Below, piece after piece: positions 24,086-34,967 of a stretch of 64,000 nucleotides of DNA (position 1 is the first letter of the stretch; the number at the start of each line of letters is the position of its first letter). The notes beneath the pieces are model-generated. The model did not search any database and was not told the origin of the DNA. It worked only from the letters and a program-made list of their open reading frames with translations. Position numbers and translations under genes: made by a program. Origin of the DNA: Neonectria sp. B-13 (lineage: Eukaryota > Ascomycota > Sordariomycetes > Hypocreales > Nectriaceae). Location: assembly GCA_002682825.1 (NCBI GenBank), contig NOKP01000035.1, positions 248,001 to 312,000 on the forward strand, read 5' to 3'.

Positions 24086-24355
24086 GAGTTCTATCCTAGA
24101 AATGTTGAAATCATACGAATAAAACCGTCCTCATTCAAAACTGGTGCCAGAGCAGCTACAAAAACTCGCATTGGTGTGGACAAGATGCGAGCGGAAGCTA
24201 GGGCTGAGTCTGCGAAGAACGGTCTGGCCGCTGCTTCCGTCCTACAAGAGCCACCAAATTCCGGCACTGTAGAGTCCAAAGGTCAGTATCGCGGAAAGCA
24301 GGGCTTTTGTATATCACCACGGACTCTGCATCTCCGTGCCTTTGCTGCTCTATGA
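24086..24355 (+). other. Open frame without start codon, unidentified
   Basis: A frame of about 89 codons opens after a TAA at 24083 and ends at TGA 24353-24355. It has no early ATG but contains a charged Ala/Arg/Glu-rich helix-like segment (TRIGVDKMRAEARAESAKNG). It could be an exon or a further relic of the chitinase region. I do not recognise it. Confidence 0.2.
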
Positions 24356-24493
24356 AGTCGTCCCGGGATAGCTCACATTGGATGATTCTTCATGAGCTAC
24401 AGCTCGCTTGGGTCATCCCCATTGCCAACATGACAGAGCTAATAAAGTAATCACAAATCTCTGATTAGTACACATTTGCTGGTTCGGTATCTG

Positions 24494-24982
24494 CTAACAG
24501 ACCTGGGACCCACCATGTAGGCAGTGTAGGCAGAAGCAACAGCATTGCGCTTTCACCCGACGCGAACTCGGCCAGGTAACGGCTGTAGTCGCCCTTACTA
24601 AAGACATGACGACCCAGCCTAGGTTCTTCAGAAGGGGAGACCTACTGTACCAAGGATCTCTTGGAATGGGTCTGATTATACTAAAATGTCCCATCACACA
24701 TTTCCGTGCCCAGCGAAAGGAAGCTGAATCAATTTTAGGAATGCTGTTATTTCGATGATTGCTGCCGATGACCCTTTGAATGTCTAGAGCCTCCTTCAAC
24801 TGGGGGAATTTGTAGAAAAAAAGTAACTTAATCTCGGGATGGACCTTGATACCTGATCTTTTACTGTTGAACCAGTCGACGAGGGCAGCACCGGCAAACC
24901 CAACAGCTGCCCCCCTACACCTGCGGGCCAGGTATTCAGCAAATTGGCTCTTCTTTGTCGTCCGCTTGTCTACAGGACCCAA
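24494..24982 (-). CDS. Possible exon of an unidentified gene
   Basis: A minus-strand frame of about 160 codons with coding-like composition at its start (TTKKSQFAEYLARRCRGAAV, then ALVDWFNSKRSGIKVHPE). It lacks an ATG. A good acceptor (TTTGAACAG, near 24998) precedes it, so it may be an internal exon. The second half looks random and Cys-rich. No family was recognised; it may be a relic. Confidence that it encodes a working protein is low. Confidence 0.22.
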   Translation of the reverse strand: MGPVDKRTTKKSQFAEYLARRCRGAAVGFAGAALVDWFNSKRSGIKVHPEIKLLFFYKFPQLKEALDIQRVIGSNHRNNSIPKIDSASFRWARKCVMGHFSIIRPIPRDPWYSRSPLLKNLGWVVMSLVRATTAVTWPSSRRVKAQCCCFCLHCLHGGSQVC

Positions 24983-26367
24983 GCATTCGTCTTCGCCTGT
25001 TCAAATGATTGGGGACAGCGCTGCCACCTTTCAATGGGGTGTTGAGGCAAACAAGACACTATATTTGTCTCAAATGAACCATGTTATGAATCTTCCTGCA
25101 GACATCCATCCAGCCACGATAGTATGGAAATAAGCAAATAAAAAAACCATCTGTCTTGCACGCAACGCGATGCCTGCGAAGTCAAGCCAGGGCTCTCCTC
25201 GCATAAAGACCGATCCTGTTCGGCGTTTAGTAGCCCAGACGGTCCGTGTCACACTACTAGCCCGTTCTTGTGTGTGAATCCACTGGCGGGCGCTTGGATG
25301 GTTTACCCTCGGTTACGTTCTTGGGTTCATCCTGCGACTTCCCATTCTCGTGGCACATCATCTCATGGAGATAGATGGCTCTCATTTTTATCTCGCTCGC
25401 TACTCTTCTTCTCGTCTTGCTGTCGATGATCTCTCTCAGGTCGGTGTCTTGCCATATATCTCCACACATAAAACGCTCCGCCTTATTGGGTTTCTTGGCC
25501 TCGAAAGGCAGTCATTGTTCCGAGGATAACAAAGAACGAGGGCATACACTTATTTGAGAATCTCCCTCATTCTGGGATTCCATCTTGCAGGCCCTGTGGG
25601 AAATATTTGAAGATGAGGGAATAGACTAGACCCAGCAAAGTGGAGTCCTGCTCGACAGCCTCCCTTAGCTCGATCGGAATTTGGCTGCTGGATCGACTGA
25701 GAGTGGATTTATGGCTGTCCAATGGAAGGAGTCGCTCTAGCTAGACTCCCAGATGCGTCGTGGGCTTTGCTGCCTTTTGCCACGTGTCTGCTCATTAGTA
25801 CCGCGTCAAACGGGCCGCCTTAACCCGATCGTTCCCCAGTTGACTACCGACTACAAGGTGCAGGGCGACGATGAAGGGGACTTTGACGATAATCCCGACA
25901 TCGAAACCGCAAGCCAGACATCGAGCCGTCCATCCCCCAGCTGAATGCCACACCACATCATGGCCTGAATGCAGCTAAGCTGGGGCAAATCAGCTTCAAC
26001 CCTAGGGCAACCAATCCTGGTATCTGCAGTGACGTCGCCCCCTTAATCTGTTCCACAGCAGAGGCCTGGCAATCAGGCATCTTCCCCGTCTAACGTCTCC
26101 TAGCCCCTGTGCTAGTCTGAAAGAGGCTGGTCATGACTCTTCCCTCCCCGCAAAGAAGCCAACAAGCTGGGGTCTGGGGGGGAGCTAGCCTTGATTCAAA
26201 TGCAGATCATCCCATCCCCCGCCCACTCACACCGCTGACTTTGCCTCTTCATTAATTTCCAGGCGATTTCGATCCTTCTGTCGTCAACGCCGTTCTTTGG
26301 TCACATGTAATCTCGGAACCGCCAAAATCTTTGATGAGCACGACATCGTCAGCTCGCTGTCGCAGCC
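24983..26367. other. Intergenic, no gene recognised
   Basis: Holds short frames only (25257-25469 and 25753-25944 among them). The last 300 bases, with C/T-rich tracts, are the likely promoter and leader of the membrane-protein gene at 26368. Confidence 0.45.
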
Positions 26368-27719
26368 ATGGCTGAGCTCCAAACGGACATCTATGTCGCC
26401 GCAATCATCACCTGGGCTGCGGCTCTTGTGGCGCTGACCCTTCGAGTGATCGCGCGGCGCATGACGAAACAGCGCTGGTGGGTTGATGATTACTTTTGCG
26501 TGTCTGCCGTTGTGAGTCTATCGTATATCCACCTGCTTCCTGGCGAATGGAAAAGCTTACAAACTGGAGACATTTGCGAGCGCTTACAACATCCTCCTCA
26601 TAATATGTAAAAACGAAACCTCGAGCCCGTTATGCACATGCTAACTGCGGTCCAGGGGCTGCTCGCTGGAGCCTTGGCCAAACCCTCGACCCATCCCTCA
26701 CTGAAGCTCAAAGAGAGGAGGTCCTTCTGCACGGAAGACGTCTCATGTTTTGCTGCGAGTTCTGCTATGCCTTCTCGATCGCCTCCACAAAGTTCACAAT
26801 CCTGACACTCTACTGGCGATTATTCAAGGTGTCTTCAATTCGAATTCCGATCCAGATTATGTTTACCATATCTGTCATATGGATCATTATCCGGACTTTT
26901 ATGGTGTCCTTCCAATGTCTCCCCACCCGATACTTTTGGGATAAATCGATTGATGGTCATTGCGCCATCAACGAGGCAGTGTTCTTCTTTGCCACAATCC
27001 TAACCCATTGTGTGCTGGATATCGTTATTCTGGCCTTGCCGGTCATTGAAGTCGTCAAACTACATCTACGACTTGGTCAGAAGCTTGCTGTCATTGGCCT
27101 CTTCTTGACTGGCATCATGTAGGTTTCTCTTTCGTCACGCGGATATGCAGCCGACTAATGAAGTAGTGTTTGTCTCGCCTCTGTGATTACCGTAGTTGAG
27201 TCGATTAGATATGATCCCAAAACTACGGAGATGCCGCGTGACGTGGCCCCAGGTTTTATGTGGGGGAATGTCGAGATGAACGTCGCAATCGTCTCTGGTA
27301 ATTAACCCTACCTTGAACCTCTTCGCTTGAGTCTTGCTTGCTCACGTATCTTAGCCTGTTTCCCACTGCTACGACCAATCTTCCGCCGCATCTTCCCCCA
27401 TTCATTCCTCAGCTCCTACGGCAGCAGTCATGCTCTCAACCAAACGACTCCGAGTTACGTTATGAAACTGAACACGATCCCGAGGACAAACGAAAATGAG
27501 GTCGACGAGTCGAGCTCGACCCATCAACTAGCCGGTCCGGAGCAAGGATTACAGGGTTTTGACCAGGGTCCAGAAACGATCCAGACCGTGATATCCAGTC
27601 GCTTGCGCAATTCCGGGAGCTATAGTGGTGGGGGAGGCGACATGCCCGGGATACATGTACGACAGGATATGGTAGTAGAAGTCGAGGAGGCGGAACGTTC
27701 ATATGATATGAGAAGATGA
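26368..27719 (+). CDS. PTH11-like integral membrane protein (fungal rhodopsin domain)
   Basis: A seven-helix plasma-membrane protein of the large fungal family once called PTH11-like GPCRs; surface or nutrient sensing is inferred from the family. Five exons (introns 26512-26569, 26607-26655, 26119+1000-27166 i.e. 27119-27166, and 27298-27354) join in frame to 379 residues. Helix 1 (VAAIITWAAALVALTLRVIA) is followed by the family's RWWVDDYFC motif. Mid-protein FSIASTKFTILTLYWRLFKV, then QCLPTRYFWD and GHCAINEA, are the conserved helix-4 and loop motifs. The soluble C-terminal tail is Ser/Glu-rich. There is no CFEM domain or signal peptide at the N-terminus, so it belongs to the non-CFEM class. 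Confidence 0.88.
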
Positions 27720-27922
27720 TACCCAAGGTTGCTCCGAGAGTTGTCTAATACAAAACTTTTGTTCAAATTAACGAAGTATCCGATCATCAATTTTCAGGTT
27801 CACGAGCACGTCCAACACCTACCATTAACTTCAGTTAGTGATGGCAGCTCTCACAGTTGTAGCCGGCGTACGTGCGAAGACTCGCGATAGCTATGCTTCC
27901 GTCAAGGGGCTGGGTAGATGAA

Positions 27923-27949
27923 GATGATGGAGACGATGATGGAGACGAT
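27923..27949. repeat. Short 12-bp tandem repeat (GATGATGGAGAC)
   Basis: Two perfect copies of a 12-bp unit at 27923-27934 and 27935-27946, and the start of a third. It lies in the 482-bp gap 27720-28201 between convergent genes, which otherwise shows nothing coding. Confidence 0.7.
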
Positions 27950-28201
27950 GAACGCGCATTGGGAGTAAAGCGCGAAAGAGACAAAAGTACTCAGCGAGTG
28001 GATGAAGCATCCTGACGTGAATGTCGACCATTTCCATTGTTGAGCTCTGCTCCGTTTTGGGCCAGGTGGATAGTGTGCGGATCTCGAGAGACACTTCTAA
28101 TTATAAACGTAGACCGAGTATCTCTCCCCTTCCCGAAAATCCGCCATAGCCCAGAAAATCCGCTATCTATATATGCAACTCTACTCACGCCTCCGCCAAG
28201 C

Positions 28202-29272
28202 TCACGACTTCTTACACGGCGTTTTACCCGGCACCTGCACCGTTGTGTGCATCCAACCACCCTCGACCGCCTGGATAATGAAGCCGGACAATGCACCGCC
28301 TTTCACGCACCCGGAGTCGAGGCCGAAGGTGTAGAAATCCTCCTTGTAGCCGCACTTGGAGTCATGGCCGTAGATGATGGTGCGGCGACGGGACTTGGGG
28401 ACGCGTTTCTGCTCGCGGTTCCAGACGTCGGTCCAGTTTTCGCCGTCGTGACTACCGATGGGGATCCAGACGTCGTAGTCGGGTATGGTTTTGTTGATGG
28501 GAATGTCTCCGGTGGCGGCGTCAGGCTCGGCCTCGTCGCAGTGAGAGTTCTTGTTCTTTTCATCCACTTCTTGCTTCTTCTTCTCCTCTGTCCTCTTCTT
28601 CTCTTCTTCCTTCCTGCGGAAATCTTCGGGAGGGAAGGTGAGCGTTCGCATGTTCATTACGGCCCAGGGGGTTTGCTGCTCAAGCTCGATCCCCGGTACA
28701 AGCCCTGCGTGAACAATGTATAGGTTGAGCGGGTCGACGGTGAGGATAACGGGCAGGCTCTTGAGCCAGTCGAGCTGCTCTGACGAAAGGCTCCGTGCTG
28801 TCTTCAGATCGCCGGGCTCGCCTTGAGGCACCTTTGTGTCTTTCGTTGCCAAGTCTGCCACGTCACCTTGCCCACCATTATGGGCTGCCCACACCGATAA
28901 CACGCGGTCTTCGTGGTTCCCGCGGACGGCGCTGGCGTTAAGATCCATGAGGCGTTTGACGACGCCGGCAGAATCGGGGCCCTTGTTGACCATGTCGCCT
29001 ACTGACATGATGTGGTCTTTTGTGCTGTCGAACCCGATCTCTTCGAGGAGGGTGTTCAGCGGGTCGATCATACCGTGGATGTCTCCAACCACAATGATTC
29101 TCCTTTGATTCTCCGTGGTAGGGACATACTCGTTAGGAAGCGCAGCCATGTCGGGGACGCCCTTGAACGGTGGCCGGTTGTGGGAACTGTTAGACATTGT
29201 GAGATTGGGCTTGGAGAGCTTGACTTCGACGTCCTCGTAACTTGAGGAGACGGACTCATGGTTCATATTCAT
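28202..29272 (-). CDS. Calcineurin-like metallophosphatase (Ppn2-like)
   Basis: A metal-dependent phosphatase of the PPP/ApaH superfamily. Closest in layout to the yeast Ppn2 (YNL217W) zinc endopolyphosphatase group; polyphosphate as substrate is inferred. Single exon, 356 residues from ATG 29272 (MNMNHESVSS). Metal-site motifs occur in order: VVGDIHGMIDPLN, SVGDMVNKGPDS, RGNHEDRVL, and near the end YGHDSKCGY with LDSGCVKGGALSG. A charged Lys/Glu insert (EEKKRTEEKKKQEVDEKNK) sits between the third and fourth motifs. Yeast Ppn2 has an N-terminal vacuolar membrane anchor; I see no hydrophobic segment here, so the location may differ. All metal ligands appear present. Confidence 0.88.
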   Translation of the reverse strand: MNMNHESVSSSYEDVEVKLSKPNLTMSNSSHNRPPFKGVPDMAALPNEYVPTTENQRRIIVVGDIHGMIDPLNTLLEEIGFDSTKDHIMSVGDMVNKGPDSAGVVKRLMDLNASAVRGNHEDRVLSVWAAHNGGQGDVADLATKDTKVPQGEPGDLKTARSLSSEQLDWLKSLPVILTVDPLNLYIVHAGLVPGIELEQQTPWAVMNMRTLTFPPEDFRRKEEEKKRTEEKKKQEVDEKNKNSHCDEAEPDAATGDIPINKTIPDYDVWIPIGSHDGENWTDVWNREQKRVPKSRRRTIIYGHDSKCGYKEDFYTFGLDSGCVKGGALSGFIIQAVEGGWMHTTVQVPGKTPCKKS

Positions 29273-29958
29273 AGCCAAGATTCGAGTTTTGCAGAGGTAG
29301 ACGAAGACGCCCAAACGTCATTGCGACTGGAAGATGGAAATGGTCGTCATGATGTCGTCAGAACATGCGTTGCCCTCTCGGGAAAACAGGATTCAGTCAG
29401 AGCGGAGTATCGCGACGCAGTCGGTGGATGAAACCGCATCACCATGGGGAAAGTTGCAAGCGAGGTAGAGTCGTCGCTGCGATGAGGAGGAGTGCATGAA
29501 GAGAAAGTCTAAGGCAAGAGTGAATGGACAGGTCGGGGATCCGGGGAATAGTTAAAGGGCGGACAGCTGTCGATAATTGGGGCGGCGCCGGCGCTGCCAA
29601 GATTTGCGGGTGTGATGTCATCTAAGTTGGCCTCGTGGTCTCCCCATGCAACCTGTAAAATCACAACCCTGACTTGTGTCATAGGACCCTAATCCCAATG
29701 CAATACTGCTAGCTCCAAGATGCTAGATGCAAGGCTGGGGAACTAAAGCTTTTGCAGGATGCTTGACAGTCTCCCATGCCACTTAGAGTTATCGCCCTGA
29801 GCGGAAGCATCACTAGCGGCGAGCCATCATGGATACGTGATGCAATATGTACAGCAGCCCTTGCAGTTTACGTGCCGTTCAAGATTGGCAGGGCACAATA
29901 AAATAAGGTAGCAACATAATTATGTACCAGCATTATCTCCAGTCCTGCGACTACACAA
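29273..29958. other. Intergenic, no gene recognised
   Basis: Promoter region of the metallophosphatase and 3' flank of the cupin gene. Only short frames. Confidence 0.5.
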
Positions 29959-30486
29959 CTATTTCAAGTGCTCTCCACCATACTCTATCCCTCCTTCCAC
30001 TGCCTCCTGTGCTCCTAACAACACAGCCACGTACCTCGCGCTCTCCGTCTTACTCAGGTTCTTCCACTTATGCATAGGTGCCCTCTGTATAACCACGTCT
30101 CCCTTCTTCACTACCCTCTTTTGTCCTCCATCTAGGGCTAGCTCCAGCTCTCCTTCAAGCACCACGATGTAATCAATCGTCTGCGTCCGATGCCAGAACC
30201 CTTCTTCCTGTTCCGGATTGGGCCCGAAATCCAGATAAGTGATAGTGCTACTGCCTGCGCCAGGGAATTGATACGGGGGACCAGAGGAGGCGGTGGAACG
30301 GTAGTGGGTTAAGTCCGCGTTGTCGGTTAGGGTAAAAGAGGGCGGTGTGGAGTAGATATAGGACAGTGATGCTGTAGATCCCAGGGGCTGAGGCTGGGGT
30401 GGGGTGACGGAGAGGAATGAGCTTTTCGTATCCGAGCCAGAGTCCGTCGTAATATGGACGTTAAGGTCGGGGAATTTGATCGCCAT
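29959..30486 (-). CDS. Single-domain cupin protein
   Basis: Small beta-barrel protein of the cupin_2 type, 175 residues, one exon, ATG at 30486. The first cupin motif region is GFWHRTQTIDYIVVLEGELE, with a His and the Gly-x5-Pro/Gly spacing of the family. The second is KKGDVVIQRAPMHKWKNLSK, with the second metal-binding His. This His...Asp-Tyr-x-x-x-Leu-Glu-Gly layout is common in fungal cupins annotated only as domain proteins; some act as isomerases or oxygenases, but the reaction cannot be read here. No signal peptide, so probably cytosolic. It is intact and lies in the middle of otherwise non-coding flanks. Confidence 0.85.
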   Translation of the reverse strand: MAIKFPDLNVHITTDSGSDTKSSFLSVTPPQPQPLGSTASLSYIYSTPPSFTLTDNADLTHYRSTASSGPPYQFPGAGSSTITYLDFGPNPEQEEGFWHRTQTIDYIVVLEGELELALDGGQKRVVKKGDVVIQRAPMHKWKNLSKTESARYVAVLLGAQEAVEGGIEYGGEHLK

Positions 30487-30715
30487 CTTGATTGAATCTG
30501 CTTGGCCAGAATGAGGTTCTGGAATTGGGCTCCTAAATGTAAAATAAAGCGGGAGAATGTTGATTTATATTCCTTGGGCTTGACAACTCGCACTTCGGAA
30601 TTTACAGAGTGTCCGGACCGTTCTCACAAGCGTGGCGAACGGTTCAATCACAACTCCATACCAAGTTCCCCCTGATGAAGACGCAATCTTCAAATCGTTC
30701 ATGTGTTGGCTTGTC

Positions 30716-31135
30716 TCAATCAGGATGTACGGTGCACGGTTCAATTCTAAGTCCGAACAAGAATGTTTTCTCCGGTATACGGTTCGATTCCAAGTCCGAA
30801 CCTAGGTCCTCTGATACGACGCCTACCCCCAGCCTGTTAAGTTGAATTGCAAGCGCATCCTTGGGCTCTCCTGTGCAGTATAAAGTCATACTACGGAAAC
30901 TCACGAGGTCATTTCCTGGTGGGTAATAGTTCTGCACCAACCCCACTATTGTGCCGGCCTGCGGCGTGATGTTGCACCGGTCCAATGTGCCGTCAATGGA
31001 GGCGCCAGAGAGCAAAGACTGTGTGGGGAAGAAGTAGGTGTTGACAACTGGCGGGTAGATGGCCTGTTGGACAATGACTCTGGTGAGAACCGAGGCGATC
31101 TTTGACTGGAAGTTGAAGCTTCGCTGGAGGAGCAT
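30716..31135 (-). CDS. Unidentified frame, possible relic
   Basis: A 139-codon minus-strand frame with protein-like composition (QQAIYPPVVNTYFFPTQSLL, then ITPQAGTIVGLVQNYYPPGN). I do not recognise it. It does not open with an ATG in a good context, and its C-terminal part runs into the 28-bp direct repeat at 30731-30801. Other frames remain open just upstream (30946-31256). It may be an exon or a decayed gene divergent from the HET gene. Confidence 0.25.
   Translation of the reverse strand: MLLQRSFNFQSKIASVLTRVIVQQAIYPPVVNTYFFPTQSLLSGASIDGTLDRCNITPQAGTIVGLVQNYYPPGNDLVSFRSMTLYCTGEPKDALAIQLNRLGVGVVSEDLGSDLESNRIPEKTFLFGLRIEPCTVHPD
30731..30801. repeat. Two 28-bp imperfect direct copies
   Basis: Copies at 30731-30758 and 30774-30801 share the pattern GGT(G/A)(C/T)ACGGTTC(A/G)ATTC(T/C)AAGTCCGAAC and differ only by a few transitions. 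The spacer is 15 bp. Divergence by transitions is what RIP or old age would give. Confidence 0.8.
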
Positions 31136-31267
31136 GAATCTGCAGTGCGTTCCATGGCCTGATGACGTAATGGAGTGTTTGATCCAGTGGGTTCAACACC
31201 CAAGCGAATTTGCCGAAAGTGCGCAGTCCGGTTTTATCAGGCCACGACGTGGCCATTTACAGTGGCA

Positions 31268-33139
31268 ATGACTATTCTGCAGCAGAACGAGATCCGTCTC
31301 CTTCGTCTAGGCGTTGACAAGGTGAAACCCATATGCACCTAAAGCCTCGGCACTGACATTGACGTGAGAAAGACGACACAAATCCCTCAGATAAGCATAA
31401 CGTTTCAACGAGTCTTGTTGACAGACCCTGCTCTTCCAAGCTTTGTTGCGCTTTCGTATGTCTGGGGCGACCTGAAGGATACTTTACCACTAGACGTTGG
31501 CAAACACACCATCCTGGCAACCAGGAATCTCCACGCAGTCCTGCAATGCCTATCGTCTTCCAACTTCGACCAACTGCTCTGGATCGATGCATTGTGCATT
31601 AACCAGCAGGATTTGAACGAGCGTGCTGCCCAAGTCGGCTTGATGGGCGACATATACTCCCGCGCCTCATACGTGCTCGCCTTTCTTTCTCCTTTATCCG
31701 CACCCTTCGACACTGGGCTTGGGTTTCTAGAAGAAGCCGCGGGGAACTCGCAGCTGCACTACGAACCGTCCCTCATGCCGCACATCACAGTCGATGGCCT
31801 GACCGCTAGCTCCGAGGCCCTACGAGACTCCCTGATTGCCTTCTTCGCCGCACCGTGGTGGACCAGAGTCTGGACCGTGCAGGAGTACGCCCTGGCGGAA
31901 CAGGTCGTTTTCCAATGCGGCAGCCGCAAGATAGATGCCAAGGTCGTGGCACAAGCGTTCCTCAGTCTGGCTAACCACGAGAGCAAATGCTGCTGGGCTG
32001 CACGTCGAGCTGCGGACGGCAATGCGCGTGGGTTTCTGGATTACCCCAGCAAAGCTCATGGAGGCTTGTCTTTGTTCGCCGCTACGCTTCGGATGAGCAA
32101 CCTGAATTATCTCACTGACACGGACACGTTCGGTATCTTGGATGTTCTGGGAGCCATCAGCCTGTTCCGGACCAGGCACTGCACCGACCCGCGTGACAGA
32201 GTGTTTGGAATCTCGGGGCTGCACGTCAAGGGCGGGGAGAAGCCGCAAAGCTTGGTACCGACAGACTACGCAGCGTCAACGGCGCTGGTATACCGCAACC
32301 TAGCCATAGCAGTTATCGACACGTCTCAAACGTTAGACGTGTTGAGCCACGTACTACGCAGTTCAGCAGTCCAGCAGCGGACGACTGGGCTACCCAGCTG
32401 GGTTCCCGATTGGGATGCTGCCATGGATGATCCCTATCACCTTGTTTATAGGGAGCGGATGACTCACATGCGCCACTTCAGTGCTGCAGGTGATACAAAA
32501 CCCGTATGGAAGCTCACCGACTCAGGCTCGGTTATGACTCGTGGTTTCCAGATCACCAAGATCGCATCTACTGCCCCTGGCTATCCCGGTCCCAACTCAA
32601 CAACCGGCGGCAAGGTTCTTCTAGACACATGGCGCAAACTTGCTGGGCTGCCCTCAGATCCAGATCCCCAAACCCCCAACGGAGCATCAGACGAGGCCAA
32701 GCGCGAATGGGCTTTCCAACGATCACTCTGCGGCAACCTCAACCTCCAGCAATGGACTGGTGATTCATGCGAGTACTCCGGGGCGTACCACACCTGGTAC
32801 TCGTGGTTTACTCACAAGGAATCAACGTCCTTGCCACCGGGGGCGAGGGAGAACGCACGGGAGTTCGACTTTTTGGTCCAGACTACCTCTTTGGCTAGAC
32901 GCTTCTTCATGACGGAGGATGGGCGACTAGGCTTTGGGCCTGAGTCGGCACAGATAGGTGATGTTGTTGCCATTCTTTCTGGAGGGAAGGTCCCGTATGT
33001 TTTGAGAAGTGTTCCGTCGTCCCAGCATAGTGGTGCATCGGTGTTTGAATTCCTGGGGGATGCTTTTGTTGACCAGGCGATGGTTGGTGAAGTGGTTGCA
33101 TCTTTGCAGCATCAGTTTGAGGATATTATACTTGTTTAA
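31268..33139 (+). CDS. HET-domain (heterokaryon incompatibility) protein
   Basis: HET proteins trigger or carry out cell death on non-self fusion in filamentous ascomycetes; most paralogues have no assigned partner. An ATG at 31268 (MTILQQNEIRLLRLGVDK) joins across a 69-nt intron (31322-31390) in phase 0 to the long exon, giving 600 residues. Without that intron an in-frame TAA would cut the protein. HET-block motifs: FVALSYVWGD, then QLLWIDALCINQQDLNERAAQV with the following MGDIYSRASYVLAFL, and later WWTRVWTVQEYALA, all in the first 200 residues. CTDPRDRVFGISGL and LPSWVPDWD are further conserved pieces of this class. The C-terminal 200 residues form the usual variable region with a GDVVAILSGGKVPYVLR end motif. 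No break was found. Confidence 0.92.
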
Positions 33140-33488
33140 TTATTTCATGTGTGGGTTCTTCATGGCTTCTACCACGGCAATATGCTAGAATTATTGCTTT
33201 TGGTTATGGATGGGTCACATATCACTGGGTCTCGTGTCAGTTCATCGTCGTCTTTCTCAGATAGGACACCTTATGCCTGCGAGTTAAAGAAACAGTTGGT
33301 TTATCACAAGATAGCTAGCATGTGCGTAGGATATGAGATGATTACACACGGACAACATTGATAGTCTGGGCTTGTGTTTGAAGAATTTTCGCAACTATTC
33401 CATGGTAACGGCCATGCTACTGATTTAGAGACTTGACGTCTTTCATGCCAATTGACTTGATCTTCCACTCTTTGTCCGAGTATCTAGA

Positions 33489-34967
33489 TCATACTGCTCC
33501 GGCATTCTGGTACGTGTACTCCGCAGCTCCAGCCCACTGAGAATATGCATTGCTTCCCATAAAATGCGCACCGTCACCCAGCCATCCCGTCACCGAAGCT
33601 TGTTTACACCCTCCTTTGGCCTTCTTGCCGCTGAATCTCTCCTCCAACCAGTTCATCCACAGCAGTCTCACCGCTGAGACGACCGGAGTGTGTCCCACGT
33701 TGTCGACGAACATGTACTCCAGATCACCGCCAGGTTGCAAGTCACAAGTCGCCGCCGCGGTCTCATTTGTGCCAGATGCCGCAACGAAGACGTCTTTCGA
33801 GCCTTGAACCACTAACATGGGACCTGCGAATGGCCGCCTGCCAACGTTGCCTAGCTTCTCAAACGCGCGGGCATGATACGACGAGTTGTACCAATCTGGC
33901 TTCAAAAGAACATCGTCAGACTCCGTCAGGAAGAGTCTCTGCGCTACAGCAGTGCTTCCTTGGAGTGTACTGAGGAGCTTTGTTCTGGCGATGGCCAACG
34001 GGCGCAGCCATTGGCCGAGCGTGAAATCGGGGAAGATGCTGGATAAGTGGATAGCTGCGGCAATGGTGGTGAAGGCTGAACCTGCCAATACCGAAGTAAC
34101 AGGTGCGAATGATATTGTTCCCACGTATCGCTTCTTCAATCCCTTGAACTCGTTATGCCCGCTTGTGATATTACCCGAGGCAAGGAGCTCAGCCGCGCTC
34201 CACGCTACACCACCGCCTTGGCTGTGTCCGGCGATGGCAAACTTCCCACTCAGCCGCTCCTCAAACGCTTCGAGGGCAGCTTCCATAGCATAGAGTGTGT
34301 CCTGACCACCAGCCGACGTGGCGAAGTACTGATGCGGAATCGTGCTTCCATCCCATGACTGTCCTAGGCCGAGCCCTGCGTAGTCTGGGGCAACAACGGC
34401 GTACCCAGCTTGCACGAGAGACAGTGGCATAACGTTCTCATAGTAGAGATTCCGGTATGAAGATGGTCCGCTGTCGGCAGAGTAACCGGATGTACCGTGG
34501 GCCCAGAGAATTGCGGGTGCCTTGCGCTCGGGCTCACCGTGGAACTGACGAGGTATGTAAGGCCACAAAATGAAGGCACTCGCTGGAACAATGGTGCCAT
34601 TGAAGTCCCGGGTGGTATATAGGATTCTACTAAGGGAAGACCCAGGCGCGATACCGAAAGGTGCGGGATCCGTCACTTGCTGCACTTTGAGAACCTGCCC
34701 GGGTTTTTGGGTTGCTTTTGCGGATGGAAGAGTGTAAAAGTCATCCTGTCTTGGTCCACCGTTGGCGAGGTTCGATCTATCAAAGTTGATGATGGCGTTG
34801 ATACTAGATGCTACTGTGTCGGACAGTCCAGCGGCTTCAATCTGAGAAGTGGAGAGGGAGAAGGAAGAGTTGAACCCTGTTGAGAAGGGCACAGCCGAGG
34901 GGATCTGTTGCGCTTGAGCGGCTATGGCCCAGGCTGGCACGAGGAACTGTTGTAAAAAGTTCACCAT
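33489..34967 (-). CDS. LIP-family secreted lipase
   Basis: A secretory triacylglycerol lipase or esterase of the alpha/beta-hydrolase fold, like the Candida LIP family. Single exon, 492 residues, ATG at 34967. The N-terminus has a hydrophobic signal-like segment (FLQQFLVPAWAIAAQAQQ). WAHGTSGY is the oxyanion-hole region. The nucleophile elbow is AIAGHSQGGGVAW, the acid lies in VVQGSKDVFVAASGTNE, and the catalytic His is in DNVGHTPVVSAV. Several N-glycosylation sequons occur (NGT, NSS, NET, NIT). The end contains AHFMGSNAYSQWAGAAEYTY. All three catalytic residues are in place. It converges with the HET gene, 349 bp apart. Confidence 0.92.
   Translation of the reverse strand: MVNFLQQFLVPAWAIAAQAQQIPSAVPFSTGFNSSFSLSTSQIEAAGLSDTVASSINAIINFDRSNLANGGPRQDDFYTLPSAKATQKPGQVLKVQQVTDPAPFGIAPGSSLSRILYTTRDFNGTIVPASAFILWPYIPRQFHGEPERKAPAILWAHGTSGYSADSGPSSYRNLYYENVMPLSLVQAGYAVVAPDYAGLGLGQSWDGSTIPHQYFATSAGGQDTLYAMEAALEAFEERLSGKFAIAGHSQGGGVAWSAAELLASGNITSGHNEFKGLKKRYVGTISFAPVTSVLAGSAFTTIAAAIHLSSIFPDFTLGQWLRPLAIARTKLLSTLQGSTAVAQRLFLTESDDVLLKPDWYNSSYHARAFEKLGNVGRRPFAGPMLVVQGSKDVFVAASGTNETAAATCDLQPGGDLEYMFVDNVGHTPVVSAVRLLWMNWLEERFSGKKAKGGCKQASVTGWLGDGAHFMGSNAYSQWAGAAEYTYQNAGAV

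Noticed and set aside
28037..28723. 228-codon plus-strand frame
   Set aside because: It is the reverse of the metallophosphatase gene; the opposite strand has all catalytic motifs.
30774..30801. GGTTCGATTCC resembling a tRNA B box
   Set aside because: No A box, acceptor stem or anticodon arm fits around it, and it is one of two copies of a 28-bp direct repeat.
31340..31342. In-frame TAA near the start of the HET gene, suggesting a pseudogene
   Set aside because: A phase-0 GT-AG intron at 31322-31390 removes it and gives a natural N-terminus.
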